A stretch of 64,000 nucleotides of DNA from the NCBI RefSeq assembly GCF_042477335.2, contig NC_091255.1, positions 49,888,501-49,952,500 of the forward strand, read 5' to 3'. Numbering within the stretch: the stretch's first letter is position 1; each line of letters starts with the position of its first letter. The position numbers and the translations under genes are program-made. Below the pieces are notes generated by a model. The model searched no databases, was not told the DNA's origin, and saw only the letters and a list, made by a program, of their open reading frames with translations. The DNA comes from Ovis canadensis (lineage: Eukaryota > Chordata > Mammalia > Artiodactyla > Bovidae). Positions 10,901-21,045 of the stretch are shown here, in pieces.

Positions 10901-11887
10901 TCAGAAGTAACTGGAGTCACCACTGGCTGGCTTGCCGAAACCTGTCACACAGCAAGCTGGCTGGCAGGAAGGAGATTTGCAGCCACTTTGATTGCAGAAA
11001 GTGGGTTCACCACTAGTTGGTTGGCCAGAAATCACGGTGCCACAGGAAGCTGGTTTGCAAAAGTTGTTTACAGAACAAGGGGGCTGTCTGTTAGCCGCTG
11101 GCTGGCAGATGAAGGATGTGCATGGTGCTGGTTGGTAGTGAAGTGTCTGGCAAGGGAAGGTCACACAGCATGCAGGACTGCAAGACCTGAACACACAAGC
11201 AGACAGCTGGCAGGGAACTGGTATACAGGGAATCGTTTGGCAAGGCTTCAAAATGTAGCAGATCGGTTGGTAATAAAATGATTTGCAAGGCTGATCTTCA
11301 CCACGAATGGGCTGACATGAACCCACATGGCAGCAAGTTGGTTGGCACAGACTAGCCGCACAGACATTTGATAGGCAAGAAGTTTCAGGACAGGAAGTGA
11401 CTTCAGGGCAGGCTGGCTGACAGGACCCAGCATCACAGCAGACTGACTGGTCACAAGCTGCCTGGCACGACTCAGATGTGTAGACACATTCCTGGCAAGA
11501 GCTTTGTTGGCAGGGGCCGGGTTCACAGCACTTTGCTGAACTGCCGGTAGATTCCAAACAGGAGGGCTGGCATGAGCTAACTGGACCAGGAGATTGACCG
11601 GTGCCAGTTTCACAGCAGGCCGTGTAGGAGCAAATGGGTTGGCATACAAAACCCACACAAGAAGTTGCTGGAAGGCAGGTTGGTTGGCAAGAAGCAGGTT
11701 CACAGCCACTTGGGGCACTGCCACATGGCTGACAGTTTTCTTGGCATGTAACCAGTTGCCATGTTCTGCTCCGACAGGAACTAGGCAAACAGATACCATG
11801 CTGGAAACTGCCACCACTGGAGCATATGGAGGTGGTGGGCACAGCTGGGATGGCAGTGGCATTTCCAAGGCAACAGCTGCCCCCCAT
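10901..11887 (-). CDS. KRTAP29-1: keratin-associated protein 29-1
   Basis: Single-exon gene for a 328-residue cysteine-rich hair-matrix protein. Such proteins are disulfide-crosslinked between keratin intermediate filaments in the hair or wool fibre. I chose the ATG at 11885-11887, giving MGGSCCLGNATAIPAVPT, because it matches the family N-terminus; an in-frame ATG 11 codons upstream (11920) adds residues with no KRTAP character. Residues 34-49 (LPSSCRSRTWQLVTCQ) form a block shared with KRTAP16-1. The remainder is irregular CQP / SCQP / CxPxC decapeptide-like repeats ending in ASGDSSYF and TGA. A TATA box lies 77 bp upstream. The name rests on similarity to human KRTAP29-1 as I recall it and on its position next to KRTAP16-1. 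The frame is intact. Long antisense frames here are compositional shadows. Confidence 0.93.
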   Translation of the reverse strand: MGGSCCLGNATAIPAVPTTSICSSGGSFQHGICLPSSCRSRTWQLVTCQENCQPCGSAPSGCEPASCQPTCLPATSCVGFVCQPICSYTACCETGTGQSPGPVSSCQPSCLESTGSSAKCCEPGPCQQSSCQECVYTSESCQAACDQSVCCDAGSCQPACPEVTSCPETSCLSNVCAASLCQPTCCHVGSCQPIRGEDQPCKSFYYQPICYILKPCQTIPCIPVPCQLSACVFRSCSPACCVTFPCQTLHYQPAPCTSFICQPAANRQPPCSVNNFCKPASCGTVISGQPTSGEPTFCNQSGCKSPSCQPACCVTGFGKPASGDSSYF

Positions 11888-11963
11888 GGTGCCAGTGCTA
11901 ACCCTCTCAGGAGGCTGCAACCTCAGTATACCTGAGTTTGAAAAGCATCTAATACATAAGGGC

Positions 11964-11971
11964 TTTTATAG
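11964..11971 (-). promoter_or_regulatory. KRTAP29-1: TATA box of KRTAP29-1
   Basis: CTATAAAA on the coding strand, 77 bp above the ATG. This predicts transcription starting near 11935 and a 5' UTR of about 50 nt. Confidence 0.8.
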
Positions 11972-11982
11972 TCCTTTGCTAG

Positions 11983-11993
11983 GGGTGTTGGCA
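11983..11993 (-). promoter_or_regulatory. KRTAP29-1: TGCCAACACCC box upstream of KRTAP29-1 TATA
   Basis: This 11-mer is identical to one in the KRTAP17-1 promoter, at nearly the same distance from TATA (11 intervening bases here, 11 there). CACCC-type boxes are usually bound by KLF/Sp factors; binding is inferred. Confidence 0.6.
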
Positions 11994-12040
11994 CAATAGA
12001 GCATCTTTCCTTGTTATTGTTTCCACCCATTTGCATATAG

Positions 12041-12053
12041 ACATCTGATTAGC
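12041..12053 (-). promoter_or_regulatory. KRTAP29-1: TAATCAGATGT element, KRTAP29-1
   Basis: The coding strand reads GCTAATCAGATGT about 70 bp above TATA. It aligns in position and sequence with elements in KRTAP16-1 and KRTAP17-1. The TAAT core suggests a homeodomain site. Confidence 0.5.
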
Positions 12054-12395
12054 AGGCTTCAGGAGCCTGGGAGACATCATTCCCCATTTAAGAATTCGTC
12101 TGTTCAGAGAAAAACCTCATAATCCAAAAAGAAACATGGACCCCAGCGTTCACTGCAGCACCATTTACAATAGCCAGGTCATGGAAGCAGTCTAAATGTT
12201 CATCAATAGAGCAATGGATAGAGAAGATGTACATATATGCAGTGGAATATTGCTCAGCCATGAAAGGAATGAAATTGTGCCACTTGCAGAGACGTAGATG
12301 AACTTAGAGACTGTCATTATACAGTGAAGTAAGTCAGAAAGAGAAAAACAAATATTGTATATTAACACATATATGTTGAATCTAGAAAATGGTAT

Positions 12396-12600
12396 GTACT
12401 TAGTCGTTCAGTCGTGTCCGACACTGTGACTCCATGGACTGTAGCCTGCCAGGCTCCTCTGTCCATAGAGATTCTCCAGGCAAGAATACTGGAGTGGGTT
12501 GCCATGCCCTCCTCCAGGGAATCTTCCCAACCCAGGGATCAAACCCAGGTCTCCCGCATTGCAGGCAGATTCTTTACCACCTGAGCCACCAGGGAAGGCC
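12396..12600 (-). mobile_element. Bov-tA SINE inside the L1
   Basis: Full-length and close to consensus, flanked by perfect 12-bp direct repeats AGAAAATGGTAT (12384-12395 and 12601-12612). Confidence 0.92.
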
Positions 12601-12835
12601 AGAAAATGGTATAGGTGAACTTATTTGCAAAGCTGAAATAGAAACACAGACATAGAGAATAAATATATGGATACCAGAGGGGAAAGGAATAGGTGGGATG
12701 CATTGAGAGATTGGGATGGATATATACACACTGCTACATATAAAATAGATAGCTAATGAGAACCTAACTATATAGCACTGGGAACTGTACTCAGTGCTCT
12801 GTGGTGACCAAATGGGAAGGAAATCCAAGGAAGAG

Positions 12836-12838
<3 letters not shown>

Positions 12839-12880
<42 letters not shown>
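12839..12880. repeat. (AT)21 microsatellite
   Basis: A pure AT run of about 42 bp within the L1 3' region. Confidence 0.95.
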
Positions 12881-12884
<4 letters not shown>

Positions 12885-13344
12885 GTGGCTGATTTACTTT
12901 GCTGTACAGCAGAGACTAACACACCATTGTAAAGCAACTATACTATAATTGAAACAAACAAACAAAAAAACTCATCTGTTGAGTTGGGGAGTTTTCATAG
13001 CCGAGTTTGGGTTCCTTGCTGCTGTATCTGCTCTGAGCTAAGCCTGTCTCTTTTATAGCTTGTTCTCCAGCCTCCCTGAAGCAGGACTCTCCCCAGGTTA
13101 ACCTCTCATCAAGAGGCCACAGCCCACTCTTCCACCAGGAATGCAGTTCCACACCATTTAGACGATCAGGAAGTGAAGCCCTGACCCAGTTGAGGGATGA
13201 TAGTGGAGATGGCAAACAGAAAATCAAGGAGTGCCTCCCAAGCGATACTTCAGTGTCTCCACCTCTTTCTAGAATCTTCCTGTTTGGTTTCCTGAAACTT
13301 GACTTTACTAGTACCACTAATAATAAGAACACTAGTAATGGCTT

Positions 13345-13800
13345 CCATTTATAGTGTTGACGGAAAAAATAAATGCACAACCTAAAAGTTAAGAGTTATG
13401 TTTTATTTGGTGAGCATTCTGAAGACTTCAGACCTGGGACACAGCATCTCAGATAATGCTGAGCAACTGTTCCAAAGAGGTGAGGGAGGAGTCAGGATAT
13501 ATAGCAGCTTTTGCAACAAAAGGCCAGATAGTCGGAATGTGAAATCATTATTGTTAATTTTTAAAAAATCAGACATATCAAATTAATGAAATTAGAGCTT
13601 TTCTGTATATGGGAAGATGCAAAGCCAGGGCTCGTTGAAATCATTCCTCTGAAATGCACCCCAGCTGTCTGGGGCCAGTATCCTGTTTTCCTTATCCCGT
13701 GTCTCCTCAGGATGCACTGTTAGGGCTGGCCGCAGCATATCAGGGCAGCTGTAATATGGTGGTCTGATGGCTTCAACATCATTTGTTTATTGACATAGCA
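13345..13800. repeat. probable dispersed repeat, family not assigned
   Basis: The stretch around 13395-13760 (GAGGTGAGGGAGGAGTCAGG, GGGAAGATGCAAAGCCAGGG) resembles a repeat I associate with laurasiatherian genomes. I cannot place its class from sequence alone. Confidence 0.35.
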
Positions 13801-13827
13801 GGCAATATTTTTCTTTCATAATAGCAT

Positions 13828-14048
13828 GCTTACTATGTACCAAGCTCTTGACTGCATTTTTCATTGAATCTTTGCAGTGATCCTACTTAGCAGATACAAT
13901 TGTCACCATTATGTTAGAGGTAGCAAAACTAATTCAGAGAGTTTAAATCATGTTCCCAAACTTATGCCAGTATTAAGGGGCAGAAACCGCTAGATTCAAA
14001 CCTAGGTTGGGCTGATTCCCAACCCTTTCTCTTAACCACCTGTTTAGA
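13828..14048 (+). mobile_element. MIR SINE
   Basis: Diverged MIR pattern: a TACTATGTACCAAGC-type start, a central TTAGAGGTAGCAAAACTAATTC segment, then AGATTCAAACC and the end. Confidence 0.65.
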
Positions 14049-14734
14049 CCTCCCAACCTTGGAGGTGGAGAGGAAGACTCTAAAACAATGACTGAAGGCT
14101 GACCAGCTGCACTGGTTCAAGCTCAGGTGGTCTAGGTCCCATGCTGGGAATCCTCTGCCCACTCCAGTGACTGTAATCATCAACTAGATCAAACGGGTTT
14201 CAATATACCCAAAGACAATCTTTTAATCTGTAAATTTAAAACTAAAAAATGTTTCATTAAGAAAGATTAAACTCATACTATGGAGTCAACAGCATGTCAA
14301 TTCTGTAAATATGAAACACAATAGCTAGAAGTTATATAAGGACATCTCTGCGAAGAGGCTTTTGCGTTAAATCGACCTCATCCAAAAGAGATTCATGAGT
14401 GACTTTCCCCTCCTCCTTTGGGCTGTGCTGGTCCAGGCGCTGCATCACTGACCAACTTCAGTATCCCACACTCATCCATATCCTGCCCTGGTTCACACTG
14501 AAGATACAAGATGGAATAGAGATCATGGGTTTAGGGTACAGATAGGGCTTGTCTTGATTTCTGGCTCTGCTGCAAACTCAGTCTGCTGGACATGTTAGCT
14601 CATTAGCCAAGAGTTCAAAGTACTGAGAGTTAATCAACTGCATGGCTACTGCTCAGGTTATTTTTATTATTATAGTCTGCCTCACAATTTTCAAAGTACC
14701 CATTACAAAATGGCTTCTCTTCATTCTTGCTTGT

Positions 14735-14915
14735 TTGGGAACGCATATACACCCATGGTGGGTTCATGTCAATGTATGGCAAAACCAATACAGTATTGTA
14801 AAGTAAAATAAAGTAAAAATAAAAATTTTAAATAAAATAAAATAAATAATAAAAAATTTTAAAAATAAAAATAAATTAAAAGAAAAAACATAAAAATAAA
14901 ACAATGAAAAATTTT
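14735..14915 (+). mobile_element. bovine L1 3' end with A-rich tail
   Basis: CATGTCAATGTATGGCAAAA and CCAATACAGTATTGTAAAGT, followed by a long (AAATA)n tail. Confidence 0.8.
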
Positions 14916-15893
14916 TCTGAAAAATCCTCACTCTTGTCATAAAAATGTGTTTTTTTCAACAATTACTTTTCATGCTATGGTATCAGTCACTTCTTTTGCC
15001 CTCCATCTCATTGCTACTCATTTTAGCATCTTGCAGACTTCAGAGATCCCTGGCCTATGTTTTATTCCTGAAAGTCTACATCCCAAAACTCTCATCTGTC
15101 AAGGGGAACTACTTTTGGTCTTAGCAATAGGTCAATCAAAATGAAAACATGAACATATTTGAGAAAGCATGAAATTTTCAACCTGAAAAAGTGTAATACC
15201 CTATACCCATATATACCATGTTTACTGTTTCAAAGTAATCCATTTTTCCATCAATTTTTCTCTAATTCTGCTCTTGCCTCCCTTCTTCATAAAGAAACAT
15301 CTCAATAGGTTCAAAAAAGGACACAAACTTTCAACCCTAAGATGAATAAGGTCTGAAGATCTAATGGAAAGCATGGAGACTATAGTTGACAACTCTGCAT
15401 CATATAATAGAAATTAGCCAAAAGAACATAAGTGTTCTCACCAAAAAAAAAAAAAAAAAGAAAGGTAAATATGTAAGGTGATGACTGTGTTAGCTAGATG
15501 GGAGGAATCCTTCCACAATATATATGTATATCAAATCACCACAGTGTACACTTTAAATTATCTCAAAATTTTGTCAGTTCTTTCTGAATAAACTGAAGAG
15601 GAAAAAAAAAAGCTCTCAATAGAAACAACTTTGGTTTTGCTATGGTCCAAGGCACTAAAGACATCTATCACAAAGGACTGTTGTGGTCACATCAAGAAAT
15701 ATGCTGATGTATTAAAAACACAAGCTTGGACAGAACTGGATTTGAATCATTATGTTACTTACCAGCTGTGAATATCCTGAATTTTGTGTTTGTCATTTCC
15801 TTGTGAATAGATAGATTGAGATAAAATCATATATATAGATATGTAATATATTTTACAATATATATGTTTGTAAATAAATGTATATATGTGTGT
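14916..15893. other. unassigned AT-rich sequence
   Basis: Contains A-runs (15443-15458, 15602-15611) and TA-rich simple sequence at 15825-15905. No gene was recognised. Confidence 0.35.
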
Positions 15894-15905
15894 GTATACA
15901 TATAT

Positions 15906-16182
15906 CAGAGAAGGCAATGGCATCCCACTCCAGTACTTTTGCCTGGAAAATCTCATGGACAGAGGAGCCTGGTAGGCTGCAGTCCATGGGGTCGTGAAGA
16001 GTTGGACATGACTGAGCGAATTCACTTTCACTTTTCATTTTCATGCATTAGAGAAGGAAATGGACACCCACTCCATTTTTCTTGCCTGGAGAATCCCAGG
16101 GACGGAAGAGCCTGGTGGGCTGCCGTCTATGGGGTCGCACAAAGTCGGATACGACTGAAGCGACTTAGCAGCAGCAGCAGCA
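15906..16182 (+). mobile_element. BOVA2 SINE (two BOV-A units)
   Basis: Two tandem BOV-A units joined at CACTTTCACTTTTCATTTTC and ending in (CAG)n. A perfect 12-bp direct repeat GTATACATATAT flanks it (15894-15905 and 16183-16194). Confidence 0.93.
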
Positions 16183-16246
16183 GTATACATATATGCATTT
16201 GTGGGTACATTGTTATTGAACTTTAAATATACATATGGCCTCTGCA

Positions 16247-16580
16247 GGGGATTCCCAAGTAGCTCAGGTGGTAAAGAATCCACCTGCAATTCAGAAGACC
16301 CTGATTTGATTCCTGGGTTGGGAAGTTCCCCTGGAGAAGGGATAGGCTACCCACTCCAGTACTCTTGGGCTTCACTGGTGGCTCAGACAGTAAAGGGTCT
16401 GCCTGTGATGTGGGAGACCTGGGTTCGATCCCTGGGTTGGGAAGATCCCTTGGAAGAGGGCATGGCAACCCACTCCGGTATTCTTTCCTGGAGAATCCCC
16501 ATGGACAGAGGAGCCTGGTGAGCTACAGTCTATGGGGTCACAAAGAGTTGGACATGACTGAGTGACGAAGCACAGCACAC
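16247..16580 (+). mobile_element. Bov-tA SINE: partial head copy followed by full copy
   Basis: A truncated Bov-tA (16247-16372) runs directly into a second full head (GGGCTTCACTGGTGGCTCAG) and its complete body. It may be a dimer or one SINE inserted in another. Confidence 0.85.
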
Positions 16581-16987
16581 AGCATGGCCTCTGGAGCTTT
16601 TTCTATCAATCAACATGGCAGTGCTAAGCTTCACTCATTTTGTTGCATGTGGCCTTTGTCCAGCTGTTCTCACTACAGCATGATATTCTATTGTGTGAAT
16701 GAATATGCCACAATTTTCTTATCTGTGTTAACAGGCATTTGGATTGCTTGTCCTTCATATTCTTCGCCTATAAAATAGGGGAAAGAAATCTTACCTCACA
16801 GAATTTCCATGATTTACATGAAACACTGGGTCCATGTTAGGCAGAGAGATTTAAAAATCTGGCCAACTCATCTCTTGACTCTGGAAGGAGATAAAGATAG
16901 ATTCCAGTGGCTGAATGAGACATTAACTTGAATACCAAAGTGCAGGATAAGTTTCACTTTTGAGTTTCTCTCTCTGTCCTTGTCTAA

Positions 16988-17213
16988 CCCAATGGCTCTC
17001 AAACAGGGGTGATTTTTGCCCCTCCCCTCTGGAGGTGGGCAGTTGTTGCCAATGTCTGGAGCCATTTTCAGTCATCACACTCAGGGGATGCTACTAGCAT
17101 CTCGTTGGTGAAGCTGGGGATACTGCTTAATATCTTACAATACAAAGAACAGTCCCCACAACAAAGAATTATCCAGCCCAAAATGTAAATGGTACCAAAG
17201 TTAGAAGCTCTGA
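16988..17213 (+). mobile_element. MER5A-type hAT-Charlie element
   Basis: Matches the MER5A pattern from TGGCTCTCAAACAGGGGTGA through CCAATGTCTGGAGCCATTTT and CAAAGAATTATCCAGCCCAA to the end. It is diverged but near full length. Confidence 0.8.
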
Positions 17214-18257
17214 GCTATTTCCCCTTGTAATTAGGATAGCCCAAGCTGCACCTTGAGGACAAGGAATAGACCTTCGACCCATGTACTAAGTACAAGGGGT
17301 TTAAAGAGACTACTTTAAATAGACTCTGTCCTTGCAGATTGAAAGACATATATGGAGTCTACATAAAGTGTGTGTCCTATAGAGACTGAGATAACATATC
17401 AAAGTTCCTGCGCAAGAAATCTAGGTTACTTTCTTTATTGTAAGTATGACCTCCCCACTTGTTTCCATCCTATTGTGGACCCCAAAGCCCTTGGTTTCCC
17501 CCTCATTTTCCCTATATCCAAGTCCATGTTTCAGCATTCAGGTCTCCACACCGAGACCAGAGGGACATTCCAAAACCCAGTATTCTTCATGTCACTGCCC
17601 TGCATATGATCCCTCAATATCTTCTCATCAGCCCTGCACCAAACTCAGATAACTCTGTTTAGCACACAAGGCTGATGAGGGCAGGCCACTGTTTACTTGT
17701 CTGACCTCAGAGTTCGCTGCTCTTCTAAGCGCATCTCTGCCCACACTTTGCTTAATGAGTAGTGTGCTTACAAGCTCCATTCATTTGCGTATGTTTCCTC
17801 TGCCTAGGAAGCTCTTCCTTCCTAGTTTCTAACTGGTTAATTCCTACTTGTGCTAAAAGATTCAGCTTCAGCATTATCTCTCCCGAGAGTAATTCCGTTT
17901 CTCCCCATGCCTTGCTGAGTTCACAGTACTGTATGCTTGCCTCTACCCCGGGACTTAGCACAGTGGAACGAAGTAATTGCCTCTCTGCCTATCTCCCCAT
18001 CAGAGAATAAGCTTCCTGAGAGTGGGCTGAAGCTTCCATCTTTTCATTCCCAGAACTCATCTCAGTCCTTGGCACCTAACAGCTATCTAGCAAAGCTTCT
18101 TGGATGGCGAGAGGGTAGGATGGATGGATGGACGGATGGATGGACAGACAGATGAATAGATGAATAAAGCTGCTCTCAAAGATGAAGCAAGTCAGCTGAT
18201 GAGAATATGACATGAACAAGACATAAATGAGAAGAGTTTGTTACTTCAACTTTAACC
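17214..18257. other. unassigned intergenic sequence
   Basis: No gene was recognised. A short GGAT/GGAC simple repeat lies at 18117-18150. Confidence 0.4.
18117..18150 (+). repeat. (GGAT/GGAC)n simple repeat
   Basis: GATGGATGGATGGACGGATG and following units. Confidence 0.9.
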
Positions 18258-18357
18258 ATGTTTATTGGACAGTTAAATATATTTACGTCATGGAAGAGGT
18301 CTCCAAGGAAGAGGAGCCCACACAGCAAGGGAGCACATGCATGAGGGCAGAAAAATA

Positions 18358-18363
18358 TTTATT
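18358..18363 (-). terminator. KRTAP16-1: candidate poly(A) signal of KRTAP16-1 (AATAAA)
   Basis: AATAAA on the coding strand, 286 nt after the stop codon. A second AATAAA lies at 18261-18266. I cannot tell which is used. Confidence 0.5.
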
Positions 18364-18648
18364 CCAGGAAAGAGACTTGAGATGATACAGCAAAGCAGAT
18401 TTTCTCAGCTCAATAGCAGTAGCAGTAGCAGAAAGGGACCCAGAATGTCCCCATCTCATGCCCAGGAGATCGCCATTTGGGCCATTAGGAGACTGACATT
18501 TCTGATGAGTTCTTTGAAACATAAGCAAATGGCAAGTGATGATGCAGAAAGAAAAAGATTTTAAGTCAGAATGAGCTTTGGGGAAAGCAGACAAATTTTC
18601 TATCTAGCTGGAGGCATGCGTTGCAGGAATTGGTTGGCCAGGGCAGGT

Positions 18649-20904
18649 TCAGCAGTTGGTAGGCTTGGTGGCAGCAGGCTGGCTGACTGCAGCCTCGCGG
18701 GTGGTGGGGCTGGTGGGCTTGGCCTCAGTGGGCTGGCAGAGACTGGCCTCTGAGACCTCCGTCTTGCAAGGAGTTGAGTCAGCACAATCCGGTTGGCTGG
18801 AAGTGGACTTTTTGCAATCCCGTTTGCAGGAGTCAGCACAAGGCAAGCGGGAGCAGACCGAGCGGTAAGGGACAGAAGCGACGCAGGCTGGACGGCGCAG
18901 GATGGAGTAAAATGGGCGGTAGCAGGCCGGGCGGTAGGAGATGGATGTCAAATATGGCTGCCTATAGGTGATGGGTCCAGAGCAGATTGGGCGGCAAATC
19001 GGGCGGTAGGAGGTTGAAGTAGTACAGGGTTGTTTGCAAGAGCTGGGTATGTAGAAAGTTCGCGAGCAAGTTGGCTGGCAGACAGCAGATGCAGAAGACC
19101 CCGGGCGGCCGGAGAGAGGTCGGCAGGACAGAGGCTCACAGGAGATGGACCGACTGCGCTTGACTACATAGCAGGTAGGTTGACATGGCCTGGGCACACA
19201 GACACTCGGTAAGCAGGGGCTGGGCTCAGAGCAGATGGGTTGGCAGATGCTGGAGACACAGCAAGAAGGCTCTTGGCAAGTGCTGGAGACACAAGGTGGC
19301 TCACAAGGGCTTGAAACACAACAGACCGGACGGACACAGATGGGCTCACAGACCAGAGAAACCCGTGTGGCTGACTGGCAGATGCTGGGCTCTGAGCAAG
19401 ATGGCTCACAAGGACTGGAGTCGCAGCAGGCAGACTGGCAGCTATTGGCCACAGAGCAGACAGATGGACAGCATCTGACACCGGAGGACACGGGCTGATA
19501 GCAACTGGGCTCACAGATCACTGGCTGGCAGTAGCTGGGTTTGCAGAGGATGGGCTGGCAGGAAGAGGGTACGCAGAAGACTCGTTGGCCAGGAGGGACC
19601 TCACAGCACACAGGCTGGGCACAGCTGCTCACAGGACAGGCAGGCTCACAGATGGTGGCCTTGTAGCTCACAGGCTGGGCACAGCTGCTCAGAGAGCAAG
19701 AAGGCTCACAGATGGTGGCCTCACAGCTCACAGGCTGGGCACAGCTGCTCACAGGACAGGTAGGCTCACAGATGGTGGCCTTGTAGCTCACAGGCTGGGC
19801 ACAGCTGTTCACTGAGCAAGAAGGCTCACAGATGGTGGCCTTGTAGCTCACAGGCTGGGCACAGCTGCTCACAGAGCAAGAGGGCTCACAGATGGTGGCC
19901 TCACAGCTCACAGGCTGGGCACAGCTGCTCACAGGACAGGCAGGCTCACAGATGGTGGCCTTGTAGCTCACAGACTGGGCACAGCCGCTCACAGAGCAAG
20001 AGGGCTCACAGATGGTGGCCTCACAGCTCACAGGCTGGGCACAGCTGCTCACAGGACAGGCAGGCTCACAGATGGTGGCCTTGTAGCTCACAGGTTGGGC
20101 ACAGCTGCTCACAGAGCAAGAGGGCTCACAGATGGTGGCCTCACAGCTCACAGGCTGGGCACAGCTGCTCACGGGGCAAGAGGGTTCACAGATGGTCGCC
20201 TTGTAGTACACAGGCTGGGCACAGCTGCTCACAGGACAGGCAGACTCACAGATGGTGGCCTTGTAGCTCACAGGCTGGGCATAGCTGCTCACAGAGCAAG
20301 AGGGTTCACAGATGGTGGCCTCACAGCACACAGGCTGGGCACAGCTGCTTATGGGACAGGCAGGCTCACAGATGGTGGCCTTGTAGCACACAGGCTGGGC
20401 ACAGCTGCTCACGGGACAGGCAGGCTCACAGATGGTGGCCTCACAGTACACAGGCTGGGCACAGCTGCTTACAGGACAGGCAGGCTCACAGATGGTGGTC
20501 TCATAGCATACAGTCTGGGCACAGCTGATTACGGGACAGGCAGGCTCACAGATGGTGGCCTTGTAGCACACAGGCTGGGCACAGTTGCTCACGGGACAGG
20601 CAGGCTCACAGATGGTAGCCTCACAGCTCACAGGCTGGGCACGGCTGCTTACGGGACAGGCAGGCTCACAGATGGTGGTCTCACAGCACACAGGCTGAGC
20701 ACAGCTGCTCGCAGAACAGGAGGGCTCACAGCATTGTGGGTCACAGCTGGATGATCCGCAGCTATCTTGACAAGTCACCAGTTGCCATGTCTGGCTCCGG
20801 CAGGAACTGGGCAAACAAACAGGCCCTCTGCAGCTCACCTCAGTGGAGCGAAGGGAGATGGCTGGCACCGAGGGGCATTTCCTAGAACAGCAGTTTCCAG
20901 ACAT
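18649..20904 (-). CDS. KRTAP16-1: keratin-associated protein 16-1, repeat-expanded
   Basis: Single-exon gene for a 751-residue cysteine-rich hair-matrix protein. Human KRTAP16-1, as I recall it, is about 517 residues. The start is the ATG at 20902-20904 (MSGNCCSRKCPSVPAISL), which matches the family N-terminus and lies 76 bp below a TATA box. A 40-codon in-frame upstream extension overlaps the TATA region and is rejected. Residues 31-46 (LPSSCRSQTWQLVTCQ) are the block shared with KRTAP29-1. Residues 67-426 are eighteen 20-residue repeats of the type SCAQPVSYKATICEPACPVS. The C-terminal third is non-repetitive: CQP/CEP motifs, a Tyr/Arg-rich stretch (SYRPACYRPFYSILRRPACV), and a hydrophilic tail ending KPTNC. 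The frame is fully open. The antisense open frame over the repeat is a consequence of the 60-bp unit. Confidence 0.95.
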   Translation of the reverse strand: MSGNCCSRKCPSVPAISLRSTEVSCRGPVCLPSSCRSQTWQLVTCQDSCGSSSCDPQCCEPSCSASSCAQPVCCETTICEPACPVSSRAQPVSCEATICEPACPVSNCAQPVCYKATICEPACPVISCAQTVCYETTICEPACPVSSCAQPVYCEATICEPACPVSSCAQPVCYKATICEPACPISSCAQPVCCEATICEPSCSVSSYAQPVSYKATICESACPVSSCAQPVYYKATICEPSCPVSSCAQPVSCEATICEPSCSVSSCAQPVSYKATICEPACPVSSCAQPVSCEATICEPSCSVSGCAQSVSYKATICEPACPVSSCAQPVSCEATICEPSCSVSSCAQPVSYKATICEPSCSVNSCAQPVSYKATICEPTCPVSSCAQPVSCEATICEPSCSLSSCAQPVSYKATICEPACPVSSCAQPVCCEVPPGQRVFCVPSSCQPILCKPSYCQPVICEPSCYQPVSSGVRCCPSVCSVANSCQSACCDSSPCEPSCSEPSICQSATRVSLVCEPICVRPVCCVSSPCEPPCVSSTCQEPSCCVSSICQPICSEPSPCLPSVCVPRPCQPTCYVVKRSRSISCEPLSCRPLSGRPGSSASAVCQPTCSRTFYIPSSCKQPCTTSTSYRPICRPICSGPITYRQPYLTSISYRPACYRPFYSILRRPACVASVPYRSVCSRLPCADSCKRDCKKSTSSQPDCADSTPCKTEVSEASLCQPTEAKPTSPTTREAAVSQPAATKPTNC
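19627..20706 (-). repeat. KRTAP16-1: 60-bp coding minisatellite, 18 units
   Basis: Eighteen in-frame 60-bp units encode residues 67-426 of KRTAP16-1, and a partial nineteenth unit follows. Left-hand units (19627-20226) mostly alternate two types, (C)EATICEPSCSVS and (Y)KATICEPACPVS, so the effective period there is 120 bp. Every unit keeps the frame. Confidence 0.95.
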
Positions 20905-20979
20905 GGTGAAGGTGCCTCTGCTCCCTTGCCAGTGCTGAGAGGTTGCTGCCTGACTGGGGCAGCTCCCCAGAGCCCTCAC

Positions 20980-20987
20980 TTTTATAT
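20980..20987 (-). promoter_or_regulatory. KRTAP16-1: TATA box of KRTAP16-1
   Basis: ATATAAAA on the coding strand, 76 bp above the chosen ATG. Confidence 0.8.
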
Positions 20988-21045
20988 CCCCAACCCTGGC
21001 ACGTGCTGTTTTGAGCCCCCGCATCTTTTCCTCATTGCTGTTTGG

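Larger units (their letters stand above)
12108..12968 (+). mobile_element. old L1 3' end immediately upstream of KRTAP29-1
   Basis: L1 ORF2/3' UTR sequence (ACCATTTACAATAGCCAGG; CAGCAGAGACTAACACACC) ending in an AAAC-rich tail. Diverged 15-bp direct repeats flank it (12093-12107 and 12969-12983, 12/15 identical). It contains a Bov-tA (12396-12600) and an (AT)n run (12839-12880). Confidence 0.8.

Noticed and set aside
11248-11868. 206-codon minus-strand frame and plus-strand frames within KRTAP29-1
   Set aside because: Out-of-frame shadows of a biased cysteine codon pattern. They lack the KRTAP29-1 N-terminus.
19600-20740. Regular 60-bp periodicity resembling a CRISPR-like array
   Set aside because: There are no variable spacers; the units are contiguous in-frame coding repeats in a vertebrate gene.
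20095-20754. 219-codon open frame on the plus strand across the KRTAP16-1 repeat
   Set aside because: It is the antisense of the in-frame 60-bp coding repeat; a stop-free antisense unit stays open in every copy. No promoter or independent family similarity.
20905-21024. 40-codon N-terminal extension of KRTAP16-1
   Set aside because: It covers the TATA box and promoter, and the extension has no KRTAP character. MSGNCC fits the family start.
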